A stretch of 7,162 nt of DNA, taken from assembly GCA_027004315.1 (NCBI GenBank), contig JALTHV010000289.1, positions 1-7,162 on the forward strand, written 5' to 3'. Both the position numbers and the translations under genes were made by a program. Every line of letters starts with the position of its first letter. Positions within the stretch are counted from its first letter, which is position 1. The notes under the pieces were generated by a model, which searched no databases, had not been told where the DNA came from, and was given only the letters and a program-made list of their open reading frames with translations. The DNA is from Deltaproteobacteria bacterium (GTDB taxonomy: Bacteria; Desulfobacterota; Dissulfuribacteria; Dissulfuribacterales; UBA3076). Positions 1 through 6,140 of the stretch are shown one piece after another.

Positions 1-1243
1 TAAAGAGTGTGTAGGCAAGGGTTACTGGAATGGCCACCAATACAATGAGGCTTGAGCGTATCCCCAGGAGCAGGGCCATGAGCAGGGCCACTGATATGGT
101 GGCAATGGCAAGGTGCTCAAGGAGCTCGTTGGACTTGTCCTTGGCCGTCTCTCCATAATCACGTGTCACAATGACATGGACGCCGTCAGGGATAATAAAG
201 CCCTTGAGTTCCTCTACCTTGTCCTTTACCTCGTTTGCCAGTTTCGTGGCATTCCAGCCCTTTCTCTTGGCAATGGCAATGGTTACAGCAGGCCTGAGTG
301 CCCCAGGGGCAAGGCCAGCATGACCCTTGGCCTCTAAGTCCTCACTCTTGCCTATGGCAGGCCCGGCGCCGATCATCACATAGGACTCTGGTTCCTGCGG
401 GCCGTCTGTCAGCGTGGCAATCTGTCCTAGCCTCACAGGGGTACCCCGTGATACTGCTACTACAGTCTGCCTGACGTCATCTATATTGGAAAAAAAGTTG
501 TTGAGCCGCAGGGAAAAGGCCTTATTGTCAAAGGAGACATCAGATATCCATGATGCCTGGTTCTGTGAGGATATGGCCCTTACTACATCTACGGCATCAA
601 GTCCCACGGCGGCCAGGGCGTCAGGTCTGAGTTGCACACGGACCTGCCTCTTGAGCCCTCCCTTTATAAAGGTGGAACTGATCCCAGGTATAGAACGGAC
701 CTTGTCATCGATTCTCGCTGCAATCTGCCTCAATTGCATGCTGTTGTATCTGTCACTGAAGAGGGTCAGGCACACAATAGGGACATCATTAATAGAATGG
801 GGCTTCAGGAGGGGCTTGCTGCAGCCAGGTGGGATCCAGTCTAGGTGTGCATAGAGCTTGTCATATACCTTTGTCAGGCTCTTTTCTGTGTCCTGGCCTA
901 CATAGAAACGCACAACGGTCATGGCCCTTCCATCCATGGCCGTGGAATACACATATTTTACTCCTGGTATCTCCCAGACGAGCTTCTCCATGGGGTCTAT
1001 GACCCTGGTCTCTATCTCGGCAGGGGTGGCCCCAGGCATACGGACCAACACATCCACCATGGGGACCACTATCTGGGGCTCTTCCTCGCTGGGAGTAAAG
1101 AGTATGGCAAAGACACCGAGGAGTAGGCTGAACAGGACAAGGAGCGGGGTAATCTTGGAGTCAATGAAGGCGCGGGTCACCGCCCTTAAAAAAGGTGCCT
1201 TATGAACGCCCTGCATATCCTTCTGGGTAGAGTCGTCAGTCAA
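1..1243 (-). CDS. RND efflux permease (AcrB/HAE1-like), N-terminal part, cut by window edge
   Basis: Inner-membrane proton-driven pump subunit of a tripartite efflux system. The frame is open from a TTG at 1243 to base 1 (414 codons), and the C-terminal remainder lies outside the window. A short cytoplasmic N-terminus (about residues 1-30) is followed by TM1 (about 31-49, ITPLLVLFSLLLGVFAILF). Next comes the RND signature EEEPQIVVPMVDV and MPGATPAEIE, then porter-domain sequence with IPGV and the VTIAIAKRKGWNA segment. A hydrophobic stretch from about residue 383 (ATISVALLMALLLGI) starts TM2. The TTG start is chosen because GAAGGA (1251-1256) lies 7 nt upstream; it overlaps the adaptor stop by 8 nt, suggesting translational coupling. 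An internal ATG at 1216 is the alternative but has a purine run too close to it. Family membership is clear. The substrate (drugs, solvents or other) cannot be told from this part, although the EEEP/VPMVD region resembles HAE-type pumps more than metal-exporting CzcA. Confidence 0.9.
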   Translation of the reverse strand, partial: MTDDSTQKDMQGVHKAPFLRAVTRAFIDSKITPLLVLFSLLLGVFAILFTPSEEEPQIVVPMVDVLVRMPGATPAEIETRVIDPMEKLVWEIPGVKYVYSTAMDGRAMTVVRFYVGQDTEKSLTKVYDKLYAHLDWIPPGCSKPLLKPHSINDVPIVCLTLFSDRYNSMQLRQIAARIDDKVRSIPGISSTFIKGGLKRQVRVQLRPDALAAVGLDAVDVVRAISSQNQASWISDVSFDNKAFSLRLNNFFSNIDDVRQTVVAVSRGTPVRLGQIATLTDGPQEPESYVMIGAGPAIGKSEDLEAKGHAGLAPGALRPAVTIAIAKRKGWNATKLANEVKDKVEELKGFIIPDGVHVIVTRDYGETAKDKSNELLEHLAIATISVALLMALLLGIRSSLIVLVAIPVTLAYTLF

Positions 1244-2405
1244 TGCGGCATCCTTCACTTACCTTATTGAGATTGGAAATGACTATCTTTTCCCCTGGGG
1301 AGAGGCCAGTCAGCACCTCTGCATACACTGCCTTGAGACCATTTTTGGGAACAAGATCAGACGGGACTATCCTGAAACCCTGGCCGGTATTGATCCATAG
1401 ATGACCGGTCTTTATTACCTGCCAGTGGGTACTGTGCCCTTTATCCACTGTATAGACGCCCCTTATGCCGCCCCGGTCAATAACTGCCTTCCAAGGTATA
1501 AGGACCTGATGGACTATACCCGTATAGACATAGATCCTTCCATATAGACCGCTCTTCGGGTGGTATTTTGATATGTCGGCCAGGACAGGAAAGGTGTGGG
1601 AGATACGGTCTGAGCGTGGTGTAACCTGGGCAAGCGAGGTCTGGATGGAGAGGCCCTGTGCAGGAATGACTATAGTGACCAAGGTGCCAGGTCTCACTAA
1701 AGAGATCAGGGATTCATCGATGTCTGCCGCAAACCACGCCCCCTGATCTGGGCTGTTGAAGCGGATCAAGGGCATCCCAGGAGTGACAAAGGCCCCGGAG
1801 TCTACCTCGCGGCTGGTTATCCATCCAGCGGCAGGTGCCCTGATATTGACGTAGGCCAACTGGTTTTGGGCCTCTCTGAGGTCTGCAGCGGCCCTGGCGA
1901 TCTGGGCCTTTAGCGCTGCTACTCTACTGGTCAGGGCATCCTTTTCGGCCCTGGCCCTGTCAAATTCGTCTTTTGTGGCAGAGGCCTCTCTATAGAGGGC
2001 CTTGAAACGTGTAAAGCTCTGCTCTGCATAGAGCAACCTGGCCGCAGCCGCTGCCTTTTCTCTCTTCAAGGCCCTCTCAGACTCTATCACTGCCTGGATC
2101 TTTGCCTTGATGTCTGTGTCATCGAGACCCACAAGCAGTGCACCCTTTTTTACAAAGTCTCCGATCTCATGTGGTACTCTCCTGACATAGCCAGACATCT
2201 TGGCGGCCAGGACGATAGATACCTTTGGCTTTACTCGGCCTGGGAAAGAGTACTGGGAAGGTATGGCATATCTCTTTACCTCAGCAATTCGGGCCCTTAC
2301 CGTCCTTTGTACTGCCCTCTTGCCTGAGTCCTTATTCGCCCCGCATCCACATAGGGATACCAGGATCAAGAAGGCAGCGATATATAGAAGATCATATCTT
2401 TTCAC
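1236..2405 (-). CDS. RND efflux periplasmic adaptor (membrane fusion protein), lipoprotein
   Basis: Periplasmic adaptor that bridges the inner-membrane RND pump and the outer-membrane channel; 389 aa. The N-terminus is a lipoprotein signal: KR, a hydrophobic stretch (YIAAFLILVSL), then LCGC with probable acylated Cys21. The order is the usual MFP one. First is a lipoyl/barrel-sandwich half (about 62-96, AAKMSGYVRRVPHEIGDFV). Next is a long alpha-helical coiled-coil hairpin rich in Ala, Lys, Arg and Glu (about 100-182). The second lipoyl half follows (about 184-215, VNIRAPAAGWI and VDSGAFVTPGMPL). Then come a beta-barrel (about 220-300) and a membrane-proximal domain ending in LTGLSPGEKIVISN. 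The start is GTG, with AAGAGG 8 nt upstream. The gene lies between tolC and the permease gene and overlaps the latter by 8 nt. The tolC-adaptor gap is enlarged by a mobile element. Family assignment is firm; the substrate is unknown. Confidence 0.93.
   Translation of the reverse strand: MKRYDLLYIAAFLILVSLCGCGANKDSGKRAVQRTVRARIAEVKRYAIPSQYSFPGRVKPKVSIVLAAKMSGYVRRVPHEIGDFVKKGALLVGLDDTDIKAKIQAVIESERALKREKAAAAARLLYAEQSFTRFKALYREASATKDEFDRARAEKDALTSRVAALKAQIARAAADLREAQNQLAYVNIRAPAAGWITSREVDSGAFVTPGMPLIRFNSPDQGAWFAADIDESLISLVRPGTLVTIVIPAQGLSIQTSLAQVTPRSDRISHTFPVLADISKYHPKSGLYGRIYVYTGIVHQVLIPWKAVIDRGGIRGVYTVDKGHSTHWQVIKTGHLWINTGQGFRIVPSDLVPKNGLKAVYAEVLTGLSPGEKIVISNLNKVSEGCRID
1251..1256 (-). promoter_or_regulatory. 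Ribosome binding site deciding the RND permease TTG start
   Basis: GAAGGA on the minus strand lies 7 nt before the TTG at 1243. It sits inside the last codons of the adaptor gene. It favours the TTG over the ATG at 1216. Confidence 0.6.
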
Positions 2406-2413
2406 TAATTAGA

Positions 2414-2419
2414 CCTCTT
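2414..2419 (-). promoter_or_regulatory. Ribosome binding site of the adaptor gene
   Basis: AAGAGG on the minus strand lies 8 nt before the GTG start at 2405, supporting that start. In the reconstructed pre-insertion sequence this site begins inside the ancestral tolC TAA stop (2418-2420), so the two genes would have been closely spaced. Confidence 0.6.
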
Positions 2420-2444
2420 ACGGGGCCGCACAGGTCCTTAAGCC

Positions 2445-2452
2445 CCTTGGCT
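2445..2452. repeat. Target-site duplication, left copy (CCTTGGCT)
   Basis: The 8-bp CCTTGGCT directly abuts the GTAAC terminus of the element at 2453 and is repeated exactly at 2626-2633 on the other side. Eight bp is the duplication length known for IS66-family transposition. Confidence 0.88.
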
Positions 2453-2625
2453 GTAACCGTTCACACCCCCTCCTGTTGCAACCGTCAACATCTCCGGCCA
2501 GTGGTAGCATTTTGAAGGGTTTCAGTGCGGATTAATAGGCAGAGTGCCCTGATCTTGTGCATCAAGCGATGCTCCTGAAACCCTTCAAAATGCTACCACT
2601 GGCCGGGGGGAATGTGAACAGTTAC
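2453..2625. mobile_element. 173-bp MITE, probably IS66-related, inserted at the 3' end of tolC
   Basis: Non-autonomous element without a coding region of its own. Its ends are GTAACCGTTCACA on the left and, read inward on the minus strand, GTAACTGTTCACA on the right (12 of 13 identical). Both ends continue into C-runs. Inside lies a perfect 32-bp inverted repeat (2494-2525 with 2575-2606) around a 49-nt centre. Exact 8-bp direct repeats CCTTGGCT flank it. Terminal GTAA plus 8-bp duplications are established IS66-family features, so mobilisation by an IS66 transposase elsewhere in the genome is inferred. No transposase is in the window. The element adds the last ten tolC codons and its stop, and separates tolC from the adaptor gene. 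The boundaries are strongly supported by the duplication; the family label is less certain. Confidence 0.85.
2494..2606. repeat. Perfect 32-bp inverted repeat with 49-nt centre (hairpin)
   Basis: Arms 2494-2525 and 2575-2606 are exact reverse complements, from CCGGCCAGTGG at the outside to GTTTCAG at the inside. The centre (2526-2574) contains a small second stem, GCATC (2559-2563) with GATGC (2568-2572). In the transcript this is a very stable stem between tolC and the adaptor gene. No T-run follows it on the minus strand, so it is not a classical intrinsic terminator. The tolC stop codon (2593-2595) lies within the arm. Confidence 0.95.
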
Positions 2626-4047
2626 CCTTGGCTGAAGATCTACGGATTGACTCTCCCCCTGGATATCTTGGCCCAGGACGCCTGAACTGAGTTTGAGCCT
2701 GGACAGGGTAATCCGGGCGTTAAATCTGGCCCTTGCCTGCTCTAGCTCTTGATTCTCGAGCACTGTATCAGCGGAAAGAAGTTCGACCATAAGTGCCATG
2801 CCATTTTTATAACGATTTTTGAGTATCTTTACGCTCTCTTTCGCCTGTGCTACGGCACTTTTTGTCACCTCAAGCTGTTTGAGTGCAGTATGTAGGTCAT
2901 AATAGGCCTGCCTTACTTCGAGTTCTATCTTCCCTCTGGTATCAATAAGTCCCTGTTCCGCGGCCTGTTTTTCTGCCAAGGCAGAGGCCAGATCCGCCTT
3001 ATCCCCTAAGCCATTAAAGATGTTGAAAGAGACCGTTGCCATGAATGTCCATGAATCCCCGCCAAATTCGCTCAGGTTATTGGTATTTTTCTGATAGATG
3101 CCCTGGAGATTAACAGATGGCAAAAAGGTAAACTCAGCGCCTTTTTTCCTGTATTTTGCCATCTCTAACTTCTTTTCCCCTATCAGTAGCTCAGGTCTGT
3201 GATGCATAGCGGTCTCTATCCAGTATTTCACTCCACGTCTCTCCATAATGCCTGTGTCAGACACGGGTTTTATGTCCCATAAGGTCTCCTGGGGCATCCC
3301 CATTGCCCTGTTCAAGGCAGCAATTGCTATGTAAAGGTTGCTCTGTGCCCGGAGTCTCTGACGTTCTGTCTCTGTACGGTGGACTATAGCATCGAGCAGG
3401 TCGGACTTGAGGACAAGGCCTGCCTTGTACCTCTCCTGTGCCAATCTCTCATGGGCCTTGGCGGTCCTGAGGGTATCATCAAGTACCTTCAGGGCCCTGA
3501 TGGCCAGGAGGGCCTGGAAATAGGAGCCTTCCACCATAAAAAATACTGACTGCCTCGTTGCTGTCTCATTGAGGGCGGCTATGTCTTTCCCGACCTTTGA
3601 TATCTTATAACCAATATATTCTTTGCCCTGGTTAAAAATGGGCTGGGTCAACACGAACCTGGTCTGCCAGTTTGTCCTGTAACCTGGGTCATTTAAGACA
3701 TCCAACTGAAAGTCCTGGGCAGTAAAAGAGGCCTGGTTGAGCTTACTGCCAAAGGCATAGACGGGGTTATTGCTGCGGCTCAGGGAGAGGTCCAGATTCA
3801 GTTTAGGGAAAAAGGCACTCATTGCCGCATTTACTTTCGCCTTGGCGCTTTTGTACCTTGACATTACCTGCTTGAGCGATGAGTTCAGAGAGGCCGCCGT
3901 CTTGAGGGCAGTCTTCAGATCAAGGGGCCTTGCCTTGTCTGCCCGGACGCTGGACACAGAGAAGATAACTGCTGCAATAACGGCAAGAGAGACCCATACT
4001 GATAGAGATCTATCGAGTCGTCGTTTAAGGCTTAGGTGTTGGGGCAT
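2593..4047 (-). CDS. TolC-family outer-membrane efflux protein
   Basis: Outer-membrane channel of the tripartite pump; 484 aa, a usual length for the OEP family. A basic N-terminus (KRRLDR) and a hydrophobic core (VWVSLAVIAAVIFSV) form a Sec signal peptide, with a probable cut after VRA near residue 36. The mature protein has the two-fold OEP pattern of long amphipathic helices. Examples are the ALKTAASLNSSLKQVMSRYKSAKAKV helix pair near the N-terminus and its counterpart in the second half (AYYDLHTALKQLEVTKSAV, then AKESVKILKNRYKNGMALMVELLSA). The ATG overlaps the yraN TAA as TAATG; only a weak GAG-type ribosome site precedes it, so coupling is likely. Residues 475-484 (VTVHIPPGQW) and the stop are encoded by the inserted element. 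Without it the frame would end GLRTCAAP after residue 474. The C-terminal tail of TolC proteins is generally dispensable, so the protein is probably functional. I give no symbol because the homologue is family-level only. Confidence 0.93.
   Translation of the reverse strand: MPQHLSLKRRLDRSLSVWVSLAVIAAVIFSVSSVRADKARPLDLKTALKTAASLNSSLKQVMSRYKSAKAKVNAAMSAFFPKLNLDLSLSRSNNPVYAFGSKLNQASFTAQDFQLDVLNDPGYRTNWQTRFVLTQPIFNQGKEYIGYKISKVGKDIAALNETATRQSVFFMVEGSYFQALLAIRALKVLDDTLRTAKAHERLAQERYKAGLVLKSDLLDAIVHRTETERQRLRAQSNLYIAIAALNRAMGMPQETLWDIKPVSDTGIMERRGVKYWIETAMHHRPELLIGEKKLEMAKYRKKGAEFTFLPSVNLQGIYQKNTNNLSEFGGDSWTFMATVSFNIFNGLGDKADLASALAEKQAAEQGLIDTRGKIELEVRQAYYDLHTALKQLEVTKSAVAQAKESVKILKNRYKNGMALMVELLSADTVLENQELEQARARFNARITLSRLKLSSGVLGQDIQGESQSVDLQPRVTVHIPPGQW
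2626..2633. repeat. Target-site duplication, right copy (CCTTGGCT)
   Basis: Exact second copy of the 8-bp sequence at 2445-2452, directly outside the right GTAAC end of the element. On the minus strand it encodes part of Gln-Pro-Arg, the last three tolC residues (472-474) that come from the original gene. Confidence 0.88.
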
Positions 4048-4421
4048 TATTCTATCTCAAAGGCCCAGGGTATATGCTCAATGACAGGTCCTCCTCCAGC
4101 ACCAGAGAAACTTATTGCCAGGACATCAAATCTGGCCCTTCTGTCTGTATAGCCCTTTTCCTGGAGATACCACTGGGCAACCCGTATAATCTGATGTTGT
4201 TTGTGATAGGTGACTGCCTCCTGAGGCAGACCAAACCTGGCAGTCGTCCTGGCCTTTACCTCTACAAAAATAAGCTGTGAGCGGTCTTCAAGTATCAGGT
4301 CTATCTCACCACACCGTCTCCGGTAGTTCCTTTCAAGGATATGATATCCCTTTTCTATAAAAAAGGCCGCGGCGAGTTCCTCTGCCTTTTTCCCTAACTC
4401 CTTTGAAGAATTGGCTTTCAA
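4047..4421 (-). CDS. yraN: UPF0102 / YraN family nuclease-fold protein
   Basis: Small conserved protein of 124 aa with the YraN/UPF0102 pattern of a predicted Holliday-junction-resolvase-like (PD-(D/E)XK) fold. It has LGKKAEELAAAFF at the N-terminus, then GEIDLI (38-43), FVEVKAR (52-58), FG-P-EAV (63-70), a helix with YL (85-86), RFDVLAI (97-103) and IEHIPWAF at the end. Acidic E39, D41, E54 and K56 form the presumed active site; the biological role is not settled for the family. The start is TTG: an in-frame TGA lies at 4437-4439, no ATG occurs near the N-terminus, and AAGGGA (4427-4432) lies 5 nt upstream. The neighbour rnhB matches the common rplS-rnhB-yraN order. The stop overlaps the tolC start by one base. 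Confidence 0.92.
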   Translation of the reverse strand: MKANSSKELGKKAEELAAAFFIEKGYHILERNYRRRCGEIDLILEDRSQLIFVEVKARTTARFGLPQEAVTYHKQHQIIRVAQWYLQEKGYTDRRARFDVLAISFSGAGGGPVIEHIPWAFEIE

Positions 4422-4481
4422 GGAGGTCCCTTCAATTCAATTCCCTGATAACTTTCATGACCAGATATTCATCATCCCTGT

Positions 4482-4555
4482 TGAATCTGGAAATTCGAGA
4501 TTAGGTAATGCATCTACATCGTCGTGTCTCTCCTAATTTCAAGTTTCCAATTTCA
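4482..4555. repeat. Imperfect inverted repeat spanning the rnhB 3' end and the rnhB-yraN gap
   Basis: Arms of 23 nt (4482-4504 and 4533-4555) read TGAATCTGGAAATTCGAG... and, on the minus strand, TGAAATTGGAAACTTGAA..., both ending ATTAG. They match at 18 of 23 positions around a 28-nt loop. The right arm includes the last rnhB codons (MKLET and the stop). No T-run follows on the minus strand, so a classical terminator is unlikely. It may be a REP-like or small palindromic repeat, or an mRNA processing site. I see no flanking target duplication. Confidence 0.65.
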
Positions 4556-5198
4556 TAGACTGCCTTTGACCTGTATATTCCCGCACCCCCTTAAAGGTCT
4601 TTCGATGAATCAGGCAACAGCCATAGAGCTTTAGTGCCTCACGGTGCTCTAGAGTTGCATAGCCCTTGTTGCGGGCAAAATTGTATTGGGGATAATGTAT
4701 GTGCATCTCTTCCATCAAGGCATCTCTAAAGACCTTGGCCACTATTGAGGCAGATGCTATAGACAGAGACCTCTGATCTCCATGTACCAGGGTCTTTTGG
4801 GGCAGGACATGGGGTATGGTCTGATTGCCGTCAATGAGCAGGGCCTTGGGCCGGAGTCCTAATCCGTCTACTGCCTGGGCCATTGCCTTGAGACTGGCCT
4901 GCAAGATATTTATCTGATCTATCTCTGCCCATCCTATCTGACCCAAGGAGACTGCCAAGGCCTTTTCTCTTATCAGCCTGTCAAGGACCTGCCTCTTTTT
5001 TGGAGACAGGGTCTTTGAATCCCGGACACCAGGAAGGCTCACATCCTGTGGGAGTACCACGGCAGCCGCCACTACTGGCCCTGCCAGACACCCACGGCCG
5101 ACCTCATCAAGACCGGCCACTGGACTGAGACCCTGATCCCAAAGAATTCGTTCAAAATATAGAGGGTCCTGGCCAGGATTTCTGCAGGAGGTCTCCAT
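4539..5198 (-). CDS. rnhB: Ribonuclease HII
   Basis: Endonuclease that removes ribonucleotides and RNA from RNA-DNA hybrids; cytoplasmic. The 219 aa length is normal for type 2 RNase H. Motif I is AGLDEVGRGCLAGPVVAAAV with catalytic D31 and E32. Next come the LIDGN motif with D123 and HGDQRSLSIASASIVAKVFRD with D141. The C-terminal motif is NKGYATLEHREAL, then HRKTFKGV (198-205). The GRG motif at 34-36, needed for recognising the RNA-DNA junction, is intact. The ATG lies 4 nt after the rplS stop and has no clear ribosome site, suggesting coupling with rplS. The last residues (about SMKLET) fall in an inverted-repeat arm and may not be ancestral. Identification is firm. Confidence 0.97.
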   Translation of the reverse strand: METSCRNPGQDPLYFERILWDQGLSPVAGLDEVGRGCLAGPVVAAAVVLPQDVSLPGVRDSKTLSPKKRQVLDRLIREKALAVSLGQIGWAEIDQINILQASLKAMAQAVDGLGLRPKALLIDGNQTIPHVLPQKTLVHGDQRSLSIASASIVAKVFRDALMEEMHIHYPQYNFARNKGYATLEHREALKLYGCCLIHRKTFKGVREYTGQRQSMKLET

Positions 5199-5202
5199 GA
5201 AT

Positions 5203-5553
5203 TCAGGAACGACGACGTATCTTGCGCCGTACTGCCTTACCCCTCAATTTACGCAGATAATATAGTTTGGCGCGCCTGTGATGGCCCTGCTCAACTACCT
5301 CTATCTTTTCAATCATTGGAGAGTTTATAGGAAAGATACGCTCTACTCCAACACCATAAGATATCTTTCTTGCAATAAAGCTCTCAGATATGCCCCTTCC
5401 TCTACGGCTAATTACAACACCTTCAAATACCTGTATTCTCGTCTTTTCTTCTGATTCCCGGATCTTCAAGTGGACACGCACTGTGTCTCCAGGCCTGAAG
5501 TCCGGGATATCCATACGCATCTCTTCCAATTCCAGTCTACGCAGAATTTCCAT
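5203..5553 (-). CDS. rplS: 50S ribosomal protein L19
   Basis: Large-subunit protein at the 30S-50S interface; 116 aa, the standard bacterial length. The conserved blocks are present: PDFRPGDTVRVHLKI (17-31), IQVFEGVVISRRGRGISESF (40-59), a VGVERIFPINSPMIEKIEV region, and a basic tail AKLYYLRKLRGKAVRRKIR. The ATG has an excellent ribosome site, AAGGAGG, 7 nt upstream, the strongest one in the window and in keeping with high L19 demand. It sits 20 nt after the SPOUT methyltransferase stop and 4 nt before rnhB, in the trmD-rplS order common to many bacteria. Confidence 0.98.
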   Translation of the reverse strand: MEILRRLELEEMRMDIPDFRPGDTVRVHLKIRESEEKTRIQVFEGVVISRRGRGISESFIARKISYGVGVERIFPINSPMIEKIEVVEQGHHRRAKLYYLRKLRGKAVRRKIRRRS

Positions 5554-5560
5554 CGGATAT

Positions 5561-5567
5561 CCTCCTT
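5561..5567 (-). promoter_or_regulatory. Strong ribosome binding site of rplS
   Basis: AAGGAGG on the minus strand is a perfect match to the anti-Shine-Dalgarno complement, 7 nt before the rplS ATG. It contrasts with the weak or absent sites of rnhB and tolC and would allow L19 to be translated more than its operon partners. Confidence 0.8.
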
Positions 5568-5573
5568 ATTAGC

Positions 5574-6140
5574 CTAATTCCCTCCCAAAAGACGATCCAG
5601 AGCTATGGCAACTGCGCTGCGGACCGACAGGTGATTATATCTCCTTTTGCCTTCTATGGGAGAAAGTACCCCATCTACACCTCTAAGTACACTCTTATCG
5701 AGCCCGAATGCAGTGCCAAAGAGGAGCAGGATACTGTCATAGTGCCTACCTATCTCTCTTCTTAACTCAGACCAGGCCAGAGAGGCCGGCCACTCTCTGG
5801 CAGTGGTTGCATATACAAGGGGCCTGCTCCCTGTCTCAAGAGTAATCTCTTTACATGCCTCATCTATACTATCTGCTATCCTCAAGAGTCCCAGGGCCTC
5901 TTGCCGGTCTGGATTGATATCCCCTCCCACTCCATCTGTCCAGTGCATGATCAGACGCCGTGCCAGGACCTGCTGGTCGACTAATGGAGTGACTAGGTAA
6001 TATGCCAACAGGTCATAGGTCCTGGCCAGTCTTGCTATGTCGTGGATATCCAGATTAGTTATAGCAGAGGCTATCAAGTCTCCATGGCGATTCAGGACCG
6101 GATAGTGGACAAGGGCTACGTAGATCGGTCTTCTCTCCAC
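5574..6140 (-). CDS. SAM-dependent SPOUT RNA methyltransferase (TM1570-like, Methyltrn_RNA_4)
   Basis: Predicted S-adenosylmethionine-dependent RNA methyltransferase of the knotted SPOUT class; 188 aa. The N-terminus (YVALVHYPVLNRHGDLIASAITNLDIHD) is typical of the group. Next come HWTDGVGGDINPDRQEAL, RPLVYATTARE, and the knot region LLLFGTAFGL (about 138-147). GVDGVLSPIEG and YNHLSVRSAVAIALDRLLG follow; the NHLSVRSA loop is the expected SAM-binding, knot-forming part. The GTG start is supported by AGGAG 6 nt upstream and by the protein beginning directly at the conserved YVALVHYP; it overlaps the trmD end by 25 nt. Family members such as Thermotoga TM1570 are, to my knowledge, encoded next to trmD and rplS as here. 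The RNA target is, as far as I know, not established. It is an independent knot protein and not a fragment of TrmD. Confidence 0.88.
   Translation of the reverse strand: MERRPIYVALVHYPVLNRHGDLIASAITNLDIHDIARLARTYDLLAYYLVTPLVDQQVLARRLIMHWTDGVGGDINPDRQEALGLLRIADSIDEACKEITLETGSRPLVYATTAREWPASLAWSELRREIGRHYDSILLLFGTAFGLDKSVLRGVDGVLSPIEGKRRYNHLSVRSAVAIALDRLLGGN

Noticed and set aside
113..1205. Several plus-strand open frames of about 70-146 codons opposite the permease gene
   Set aside because: They lie antisense to a clear RND permease frame, show no domain-like composition, and have low-complexity residues typical of shadow frames.
2441..2474. Minicistron on the minus strand: AGGAGG followed by GTG AAC GGT... 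ending TAA
   Set aside because: The site-to-start distance is only 4 nt and the product would be 8 residues. The AGGAGG is part of the C/G-rich terminus of the element. There is no evidence of translation.
2453..2492. Outward promoter from the element toward the adaptor (TTGACG on the minus strand)
   Set aside because: No -10-like hexamer occurs at 16-18 nt; the nearest candidate is about 25 nt away.
2200..2515. Plus-strand frames across the adaptor 5' end and the repeat
   Set aside because: They are antisense to the lipoprotein signal and coiled-coil coding region, run into the MITE arm, and have no recognisable features.
2494..2606. Rho-independent terminator after tolC
   Set aside because: The stem is strong, but no T-run follows on the transcribed strand, the loop is 49 nt, and target duplications explain the structure as a mobile element.
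5803..6000. Plus-strand frame opposite the SPOUT methyltransferase
   Set aside because: It is antisense to a well-supported gene with conserved motifs and looks like a shadow frame.
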